Source of the DNA: Roseburia sp.
GTDB taxonomy: Bacteria > Bacillota_A > Clostridia > Lachnospirales > Lachnospiraceae
Assembly: GCA_019411365.1 (NCBI GenBank)
Contig: DXQT01000056.1
Coordinates: forward strand, 1 to 11,869
Reading direction: 5' to 3'
DNA length: 11,869 nucleotides
Part shown: positions 6,531 to 11,869 of the stretch, in pieces
How the letters are laid out: each line of letters opens with the position of its first letter
How positions within the stretch are numbered: position 1 is the first letter of the stretch
Notes under the pieces: generated by a model
Seen by the model: only the letters and a program-made list of their open reading frames with translations
What the model was told of the DNA's origin: nothing
Databases searched by the model: none
Program-made: the position numbers and the translations under genes

Positions 6531-6752
6531 ATGCAGATCACAGTAGCAGGAAACAAAAAAGAAGTAAAAGATGACTTAAAGTTAACAGAACTGTTCGAGT
6601 TAGAGCAGGTGGAAACCCCGGAGTATGTGACCGTTTCCATCAATGAGGAATTCATTCCATCTGAGCAGGTAGAATCAACCGTATTAAAAGACGGCGACAA
6701 TGTAGAATTTTTATATTTCATGGGAGGAGGCAGCTATGGCATTAACAGATGA
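6531..6752 (+). CDS. hcyS: ThiS/HcyS-like sulfur carrier protein with C-terminal extension
   Basis: A 73-residue beta-grasp, ubiquitin-like protein of the ThiS/MoaD family. It starts MQITVAGNKKEV, has the SINEEFIPSEQ segment where ThiS has its VAVNxxxVPR-type strand, and ends in DGDNVEFLYFMGGG. Such carriers are activated at a terminal Gly-Gly, but here Gly65-Gly66-Gly67 is followed by SYGINR. The chain must therefore be trimmed before adenylation. That matches HcyS of Wolinella, whose extra C-terminal alanine is removed by the JAMM protease HcyD. The start has GAGGAG four bases upstream. The last 17 bases overlap the hcyF gene, and the codons of the three glycines also serve as its ribosome binding site. 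Thiamine ThiS is the main alternative, but no thiazole genes are present and the JAMM protease argues for the homocysteine role. Confidence 0.85.
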   Translation: MQITVAGNKKEVKDDLKLTELFELEQVETPEYVTVSINEEFIPSEQVESTVLKDGDNVEFLYFMGGGSYGINR

Positions 6753-7545
6753 GCAGATTGAGCGTTACTCAAGACATATCATTTTAAAAGAAGTCGGCGC
6801 AAAGGGACAGAAAAAACTTTTAAATGCAAAAGTGCTGATCATCGGAGCCGGCGGACTTGGCGCACCTGCAGCAATGTATCTTGGTGCAGCAGGCGTGGGA
6901 ACCATCGGTATCGTAGATGCAGATGAGGTCGATCTTTCCAATTTACAGCGTCAGATCATCCACGGCACAGCCGACATCGGAAAAGCAAAAGTAAAATCCG
7001 CAAAAGAGACGATCAATGCGATGAACCCGGATGTAACGGTAAAAACCTACCGCCAGTTTGTGACAAGCGAAAACATCATGGATCTGATTGCCGATTATGA
7101 TTTTATCATTGACGGAACGGACAATTTCCCGGCAAAGTTTTTAATCAATGATGCCTGTGTCATGGCAAAAAAACCATTTTCCCATGCAGGAATCATCCGT
7201 TTTAAGGGACAGCTTATGACCTATGTTCCGGGAGAAGGACCATGCTACCGCTGTGTATTCAAAAACCCGCCACCAAAGGATGCAGTACCGACCTGTAAAC
7301 AGGCAGGTGTCATCGGTGCCATGGGCGGTGTGATCGGAAGTTTACAGGCAATGGAAGCAATCAAGTACATTCTCGGTGTAGGAAAACTTTTAACCGGTTA
7401 TCTTTTAACCTACGATGCAATCAATCAGGAGTTCCACAAAGTTAAACTGCCGTCTAATACTGATGGCTGCGCAGTATGTGGAAAACATCCGACAATCACA
7501 GAACTGATCGACTACGAGCAGGTTGTCTGCACAGACGGTATTTAA
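6736..7545 (+). CDS. hcyF: E1-like adenylyltransferase, HcyF/ThiF/MoeB family
   Basis: A 269-residue ATP-using enzyme that adenylates the C-terminal glycine of its carrier protein, preparing it for conversion to a thiocarboxylate. The nucleotide-binding loop is GAGGLG at 37-42, followed by Asp61 and the DLSNLQRQ arginine (Arg72) that contact ATP. Asp130-type metal/ATP contact is in IDGTDN (125-130). Zinc is held by two CxxC pairs, C170/C173 and C245/C248, as in MoeB and ThiF. Cys187 in VPTCKQAGVIG sits where E1-like enzymes carry their reactive cysteine. There is no rhodanese domain, so sulfur must come from outside, consistent with sulfide from the reductase. The gene overlaps hcyS by 17 bases; its GGAGGAGG ribosome binding site lies inside hcyS. 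Pairing with the carrier and the JAMM protease suggests the homocysteine role over molybdopterin or thiamine. Confidence 0.9.
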   Translation: MALTDEQIERYSRHIILKEVGAKGQKKLLNAKVLIIGAGGLGAPAAMYLGAAGVGTIGIVDADEVDLSNLQRQIIHGTADIGKAKVKSAKETINAMNPDVTVKTYRQFVTSENIMDLIADYDFIIDGTDNFPAKFLINDACVMAKKPFSHAGIIRFKGQLMTYVPGEGPCYRCVFKNPPPKDAVPTCKQAGVIGAMGGVIGSLQAMEAIKYILGVGKLLTGYLLTYDAINQEFHKVKLPSNTDGCAVCGKHPTITELIDYEQVVCTDGI

Positions 7546-7559
7546 CTTAGGAGGCGCAT

Positions 7560-7973
7560 ATGCTGATTTTAAAACAGGAAGATTACAATAAAATCGTGGA
7601 TCATGCAAAAAAAGGACTCCCGAACGAGGCATGCGGACTGCTTGGCGGCTATGTGGAAGGTGACAAACGTGTGGTGACAGACGTGTATCTGCTTCGCAAC
7701 GTAGACGAGAGCAGGGAACATTTTTCCATGGATCCGGCAGAGCAGCTTGCGGCGATCAAAGATATCCGCCAGAAAAAAGGCGTACTTCTCGGCAATTTTC
7801 ACTCGCACCCGGAATCGCCGTCACGCCCTTCACAGGAAGATATCCGCTTAGCGTATGATCCGAAGATGAATTACCTGATCCTCTCCCTGATGAACCCGGA
7901 GGAGCTGGTGCTCAATTCCTTCCATATCGAAAAAGGAGAGGTCACAAAAGAAGAGCTTGTGATCGAAGCGTAA
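7560..7973 (+). CDS. hcyD: JAMM/MPN+ metalloprotease, HcyD-like (M67 family)
   Basis: A 137-residue zinc peptidase with the full JAMM catalytic set: Glu23 in PNEACGLLGG, His81 and His83 in NFHSHPESPSRPSQED, and Ser91/Asp94 completing H-x-H-x7-S-x2-D. No change is seen at a catalytic position. Stand-alone proteins of this type cut after the Gly-Gly of ubiquitin-like carriers: Mec+ acts on CysO in Mycobacterium, and HcyD acts on HcyS in Wolinella. Here the likely tasks are removal of the HcyS tail and, later, release of homocysteine from the HcyS adduct. It starts at ATG 7560 with AGGAGG at 7549-7554 and lies 14 bases after hcyF. It is the last gene of the operon and is followed by a strong terminator. 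Confidence 0.92.
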   Translation: MLILKQEDYNKIVDHAKKGLPNEACGLLGGYVEGDKRVVTDVYLLRNVDESREHFSMDPAEQLAAIKDIRQKKGVLLGNFHSHPESPSRPSQEDIRLAYDPKMNYLILSLMNPEELVLNSFHIEKGEVTKEELVIEA

Positions 7974-7989
7974 AAATAAAATCATAGAC

Positions 7990-8034
7990 AAAAATAAGTG
8001 TGGAAGAAAATTTTTTCACACTTATTTTTTGTTT
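7990..8034 (+). terminator. Intrinsic terminator of the sulfur operon
   Basis: A 13-base perfect stem (7990-8002 with 8017-8029, core ATAAGTGTG/CACACTTAT) encloses a 14-base loop, and a T-rich tail runs through TTTTTTGTTTTA. It lies 17 bases past the hcyD stop codon and clearly separates this operon from the repeat-protein genes. Confidence 0.88.
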
Positions 8035-8061
8035 TATTGTACCAGAGGACTAGACCGTCAA

Positions 8062-8091
8062 TTGACATAAATGATAATGATACGCTAAGAT
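8062..8091 (+). promoter_or_regulatory. Predicted promoter of the first BspA-like gene
   Basis: A consensus TTGACA at 8062-8067 and TAAGAT at 8086-8091 are separated by 18 bases, about 70 bases upstream of the start codon, just after the terminator. The leader that follows is A/T rich and shows no clear structured RNA. Confidence 0.55.
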
Positions 8092-8160
8092 AAAAATATT
8101 GTGAAAAATGATTTTTTTAAAAGAAAATGAGGTTGCAGCAGGCAGCTGGAGGAGTATTGC

Positions 8161-10875
8161 GTGAGTAAGAAAATGTTATTAGGAGTATTAGCGGCAGTGA
8201 TGCTATCAGGAGAGATAAGTGCTTCCCCTGTGTTGGCACAGAATCTGTACGCAGACAGGGACGTGACAGAAATCATGGAAACAGAGGAGGATGCGGCGGA
8301 GACAGAGCATGTGTTTTCTGTGGGCAATGCACTAGAAGATAAAAATGGTTTTGTAATTGAAAATGGAGTTTTAACAGATTACAGAGGGTATGAAACAGAG
8401 ATTGCGATTCCGGCAGGGGTAACTTCCATCGGTGAGTCGGCATTTGAGGGAAAAGATATTGAGAGCGTCAAAGTTCCGGATGGGGTTACTGCATTAGGAT
8501 ATAGAGCATTTTATCACTGTACGAAATTAAAGTCTGTGGAACTGCCAAAGACCTTACAGACGATCGCATCATATGCATTCAGAAGTTGTGAAAATTTAGA
8601 AAGCATAACAGTTTCCGGTACCTCTGCGAAAAAAGGAACGGTAATGATACCGGGCAGCGTTACGGAGATGAAAGATTTTACTTTTGGCGGAAGTGATTTA
8701 ATTACGGAACTGGATATAACGACTTCTACGGCAGTTATCTCTAACCGTATTGTAGATCTGCCCAATGTGAATACAGTAAAAGCCACTGGCAGTACAAAAT
8801 ACAAAGTCCAGGATAACATATTGTATGATAAATCAGTTGAAGATTTATACTATTTTCCGCAGGGAAGCAGCAAAACGCAGGTCATACTGCCGGAGGGCGT
8901 TGAGGTTATTGAAAAAGCAGCTTTTTATAACTGCAAAAATATTGAAAATATAACCTTGCCACAGACCTTATGGAAGATTGATGATATGGCACTGTGGGGG
9001 TGTGAGAAGATAAAGAAACTGGAGCTGACTTCGAAAATTTCAAGTGTTGGAAGTTATGTATTCAGGGACTGTAAGGCATTAGAAGAGATTATAGTTGTAC
9101 CGGAAAACACATATTTTAAAAGTGTGGACGGTATTTTATATGAAAAGAAGAAATACATGAGAATGATGGTATGTCCTGCGATGAAACAGGGAATTGTTAC
9201 GGTTGCAGACGGAATGCATGAGATTGGTACGGAGGCATTTCATGACTGTAAATATGTGACAGAAGTCAGACTGCCGGAAAGTTTAGAGACAATCAACAGC
9301 AGTGCTTTTGAAGGATGCAGTGCGCTGGAAAAAATTGAACTGCCGGATAATATCGAGCAAATTGGAATGTATGCATTTGAAGATTGTACAGCGTTAAAGA
9401 GTGTCAAATTACCAGCCAGATTAACGGACATTGATCAGGCAGTGTTTGCGGGGTGTGAGTCTCTGGAAAATATCGTGATTCCAGAAGGGGTAACCAGTAT
9501 AAAATACAGGGCATTTGATGGCTGTGATAATTTACAGTATGCGATCATTCCGGCGTCCGTAACCAGCATAGAGGATGGTGCATTTGAAACCGGCCGGAGA
9601 GACAGGGATCTGCTCATTTACTGTAAGGAGGGAACCTGTGCAGAAAGCTACGCAAAAGAAAATGATATTTCTTATGCGTATGGAAACACAGCGAAGAAAC
9701 GGCAGACGATCACAGCGAATGACTTTGAAAAAATGTATGGAGATGAGTCATTTTATATTCAGGCAGCTACAGACGGAGATGGAGAGCTGACTTATAAGGT
9801 AAAGGATGAGTCTGTGGTTACGGTAAGCGCTGACGGAAAAGTCACGATCAAAGGAACGGGAACAACAGATGTCGTGATCACGGCTGCAAGAACAGACGTT
9901 TACGAGTGGGCATCGAAAACGATCCATATCAGTGTCCGGGGTGTGGTGAAGAAAAAATCGCAGACGATCACCGTCGCGGATATTATCAGTATCTATGAAG
10001 GAAATACGGTAGCATTAGACGCTGCAACGGATGGGGACGGAACAATTTCTTATGTGTCAGATGATAAAACGGTTGCAAGCGTGGATGCTTCCGGAAAAGT
10101 CTGTGGAATAAAACAGGGGACAGCACATATTACTGTTCTTGCATCAGAAACGGAATTGTATCATGCATCAGAGACAATCGTCACAGTAACTGTGAAGCCC
10201 AAAAAGACACAGAGTAATACAGATCCGGGGAAAAAACCATCGGATAACGTGTCGAAGGATGATTCACAGACAACAGAGGATAAAAAACCTTCTGATGGCG
10301 GCAACAATACATCCGGGACAACAGATGGTCAGCAGACAAAGAAGAAACAGACCATAAAAGCAAAAAATATCACAAAGACATACAGTACAAAAACATTTTC
10401 CATCGGAGCAAAGACAAATGGTGGAGGTAAATTAACATACAAGGTGGCAGATAAAAAAATTGCGACCATAAGTAAGACCGGAAAGATCAAACTGAAAAAT
10501 TATGGACAGACAAAAATTACGATCAAGGCAGCCGCAAAAGGAAAATATAAGGCAGCAACAAAGACGATCACATTAACCGTAAAACCGGTAAAGGTAAAAG
10601 TAACCTCTGTAAAGCAGCTAAAGGCAAAGACGTTACAGGTAAAGTGGAAAAAGGATAAGAAGGCATCCGGTTATATCATTCAGTACTCCACAGATAAGAA
10701 ATTCAAAAAGAATGTGAAAAAAGCTGTTGTCACAAAAAACCAGACCGTTACGAAAAAGATCACGAAATTAAAACCGGGAAAGAAATATTATGTCCGTGTG
10801 TGTGCATATAAAAATTCTCACGGAAAAAAAGTACAGGGAAGTTATGGTACGGTAAAAAGTGTAAAATTGAAGTGA
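8161..10875 (+). CDS. Secreted BspA-like leucine-rich repeat protein with Ig-like and FnIII-like domains
   Basis: A 904-residue exported surface protein. Residues 1-26 form a signal peptide (basic MSKK, hydrophobic core, cut likely after VLA). An acidic Glu-rich stretch follows. From about 60 to 505 run many ~23-residue LRR_5 (BspA/TpLRR) repeats of the form IPxGVTSIGxxAFxxCxxLxSVxLP, broken by an insert with KYKVQDNILYD-type sequence near 215. Three bacterial Ig-like (Big_2-type) domains begin at KRQTITA (about 513), KSQTITV (about 598) and KKQTIKA (about 730). A low-complexity Lys/Pro/Ser/Asp linker (about 680-728) precedes the third, and a fibronectin-III-like domain (about 815-904) ends the chain. 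No LPXTG, SLH or choline-binding motif is visible. The very lysine-rich end might hold to the cell wall by charge. GGAGGAG six bases before GTG sets the start. The likely role is adhesion or binding of host or polymer surfaces, by analogy with BspA. Confidence 0.88.
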   Translation: MSKKMLLGVLAAVMLSGEISASPVLAQNLYADRDVTEIMETEEDAAETEHVFSVGNALEDKNGFVIENGVLTDYRGYETEIAIPAGVTSIGESAFEGKDIESVKVPDGVTALGYRAFYHCTKLKSVELPKTLQTIASYAFRSCENLESITVSGTSAKKGTVMIPGSVTEMKDFTFGGSDLITELDITTSTAVISNRIVDLPNVNTVKATGSTKYKVQDNILYDKSVEDLYYFPQGSSKTQVILPEGVEVIEKAAFYNCKNIENITLPQTLWKIDDMALWGCEKIKKLELTSKISSVGSYVFRDCKALEEIIVVPENTYFKSVDGILYEKKKYMRMMVCPAMKQGIVTVADGMHEIGTEAFHDCKYVTEVRLPESLETINSSAFEGCSALEKIELPDNIEQIGMYAFEDCTALKSVKLPARLTDIDQAVFAGCESLENIVIPEGVTSIKYRAFDGCDNLQYAIIPASVTSIEDGAFETGRRDRDLLIYCKEGTCAESYAKENDISYAYGNTAKKRQTITANDFEKMYGDESFYIQAATDGDGELTYKVKDESVVTVSADGKVTIKGTGTTDVVITAARTDVYEWASKTIHISVRGVVKKKSQTITVADIISIYEGNTVALDAATDGDGTISYVSDDKTVASVDASGKVCGIKQGTAHITVLASETELYHASETIVTVTVKPKKTQSNTDPGKKPSDNVSKDDSQTTEDKKPSDGGNNTSGTTDGQQTKKKQTIKAKNITKTYSTKTFSIGAKTNGGGKLTYKVADKKIATISKTGKIKLKNYGQTKITIKAAAKGKYKAATKTITLTVKPVKVKVTSVKQLKAKTLQVKWKKDKKASGYIIQYSTDKKFKKNVKKAVVTKNQTVTKKITKLKPGKKYYVRVCAYKNSHGKKVQGSYGTVKSVKLK

Positions 10876-10915
10876 TATGCATCGGCATAAAAGTGGTAAA
10901 GGATGGAGAAACGTT

Positions 10916-11836
10916 ATGAAAATGAAAAGAATACTGACTGGAATGCTGGGAGCAGCTATTTTAGCTGCAGGCGTAAATCTATTGTCCGTACAGGCGGCAG
11001 AAAATGCAGGAGTGATGGAATATATAGCTGCGACAGAATACATAGAGGAAACAGAAGCAGCAGAGCCGGAAAATGCAGAAAAACAGGTGTTTGAAACTGA
11101 AGAAGATACAAAAACAGCAGATACGGGTGAATTTACGATCAACAACGGTCTGTTGACAAAATATACCGGAACAGCAGAGACGGTTACAATCCCTTCAAAT
11201 GTCAGTAGAATTGGCAAGTCAGCATTTCAGAATAATAAATACATCAAAAACGTAATCATTCCGGGAAATGTACGGAAAATTGAAATGCTGGCATTTTATG
11301 GATGCAGCAATCTGGAAAGTGTCACAATGGCAGAAGGTGTAGAAGAGATTGGTATGCAGACATTTTCCGAAACTCATTTGAAAAGTGTTGTTCTTCCCAA
11401 ATCCATAATCAAAATGGATAGACTTGTGTTTACAAGCTGCAATCGGCTGATAAGTATTGATTTTACAGAGGGCACTTATAATATTAATGGTGATATCATA
11501 GGTTCCTGTGCTGCGCTGACAGAGATAAAGGTTTCAGGCAATAATACGAGATATCAGGTTAAAGATAACGTGTTATATGAAAAGAATGGAAAAACAGTTT
11601 GTTATTGTCCGGCAGGCCGCAAGACTGATATGAATGTGCCGGATGGAGTAGAGCATATCGGAGATTTTGCATTCTGGGATTGTCTTACAACGAAAGTTAC
11701 ACTTCCTGATAGTGTAAAAAGTATTGGAGAACGGGCATTTTTTTCGACCGGAATGGAGACGATGATACTTCCGGCGAATCTGGAGTCGATCGGAAAAGAA
11801 GCATTTTTTTATAATAAAAACTTACTAAATTTCTGA
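10916..11836 (+). CDS. BspA-like leucine-rich repeat protein, short paralogue, probably truncated
   Basis: A 306-residue secreted protein related to its upstream neighbour. The signal peptide (MKMKRILTGMLGAAILAAG, cut near VQA) is followed by an acidic Glu-rich stretch, then FTINNGLLTKYTG, which aligns with FVIENGVLTDYRG of the first gene, and LRR_5 repeats. It shares the insert RYQVKDNVLYEKNGKTVCYCPAG with the upstream protein. The chosen ATG has GGAG at 10905-10908; an ATG at 10877 in frame would add 13 residues before the signal peptide and is unlikely. It ends suddenly after IGKEAFFYNKNLLNF, in the middle of a repeat, with no Ig-like, FnIII or wall-binding module. It begins 40 bases after the first gene without a terminator, so the pair may be cotranscribed. 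It may be a decayed copy or a short natural form. Confidence 0.75.
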   Translation: MKMKRILTGMLGAAILAAGVNLLSVQAAENAGVMEYIAATEYIEETEAAEPENAEKQVFETEEDTKTADTGEFTINNGLLTKYTGTAETVTIPSNVSRIGKSAFQNNKYIKNVIIPGNVRKIEMLAFYGCSNLESVTMAEGVEEIGMQTFSETHLKSVVLPKSIIKMDRLVFTSCNRLISIDFTEGTYNINGDIIGSCAALTEIKVSGNNTRYQVKDNVLYEKNGKTVCYCPAGRKTDMNVPDGVEHIGDFAFWDCLTTKVTLPDSVKSIGERAFFSTGMETMILPANLESIGKEAFFYNKNLLNF

Positions 11837-11869
11837 TTATCTTTTCATAAGTTGGTAAATGCCGATATA

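Noticed and set aside
6531..7973. Assignment of the carrier, E1 and JAMM genes to thiamine or molybdopterin synthesis
   Set aside because: No thiG, thiH, moaA, moaE or similar gene is nearby, while metY and a sulfite reductase-like gene are in the same cluster and a JAMM protease is present.
8068..8085. GATAATGATA between the -35 and -10 of the BspA-like gene promoter, resembling half of a Fur box
   Set aside because: Only one half-site is present and the inverted second half is missing; in AT-rich DNA this is likely chance.
1..11869. CRISPR array, tRNA, rRNA or insertion sequence
   Set aside because: No regularly spaced direct repeats, cloverleaf-like sequence, rRNA stretch, transposase or flanking terminal repeats were seen on either strand.

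Overview
The window looks like chromosome from an anaerobic, low-GC Firmicute, most likely a gut-type Lachnospiraceae/Clostridia member. The signs are strong AGGAGG-type ribosome binding sites, AT-rich spacers with TTGACA/TATAAT-like promoters, an oxygen-sensitive siroheme/[4Fe-4S] reductase, and large BspA-like leucine-rich-repeat surface proteins. The assignment rests on gene style only; no species can be named.

Region 1 (1-2866) is an AT-rich accessory locus. A DUF1349 (ConA-like) protein and a 12-TM major facilitator transporter lie in a minus-strand operon, divergent from an AraC-family regulator with a cupin sensor domain. The two predicted promoters abut at their -35 boxes, a usual layout for a regulator controlling a neighbouring uptake operon. 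The substrate cannot be read from sequence but is probably a carbohydrate or related small molecule.

Region 2 (2867-3490) is a sparse spacer. It holds a doubtful 27-residue hydrophobic ORF, a doubtful 75-residue two-TM ORF on the minus strand, some inverted repeats, and a good extended -10 promoter for the next operon.

Region 3 (3491-7973) is the main interest: seven genes for assimilatory sulfur metabolism, metY - sir - tusA - trx - hcyS - hcyF - hcyD, closed by a strong intrinsic terminator. The set matches the protein-thiocarboxylate route to homocysteine described for Wolinella succinogenes. There a siroheme reductase makes sulfide, an E1-like enzyme (HcyF) adenylates the C-terminus of a ThiS-like carrier (HcyS), and the carrier becomes a thiocarboxylate. 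MetY joins it to O-acetylhomoserine, and a JAMM protease (HcyD) trims the carrier precursor and releases homocysteine. The HcyS here ends Gly-Gly-Gly plus six more residues, so it should need cleavage before use. TusA and thioredoxin genes between sir and hcyS suggest an added sulfur or electron relay. An internal promoter before sir is covered by a 21-bp near-palindrome and repeated half-sites, a good candidate operator for an unidentified sulfur regulator.

Region 4 (8062-11869) carries two tandem BspA-like secreted proteins. The first (904 aa) has LRR_5 repeats, three bacterial Ig-like domains and a lysine-rich fibronectin-III-like end. The second (306 aa) is a related repeat protein that stops abruptly inside a repeat and lacks the C-terminal modules. 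The last 33 bases show nothing recognisable.
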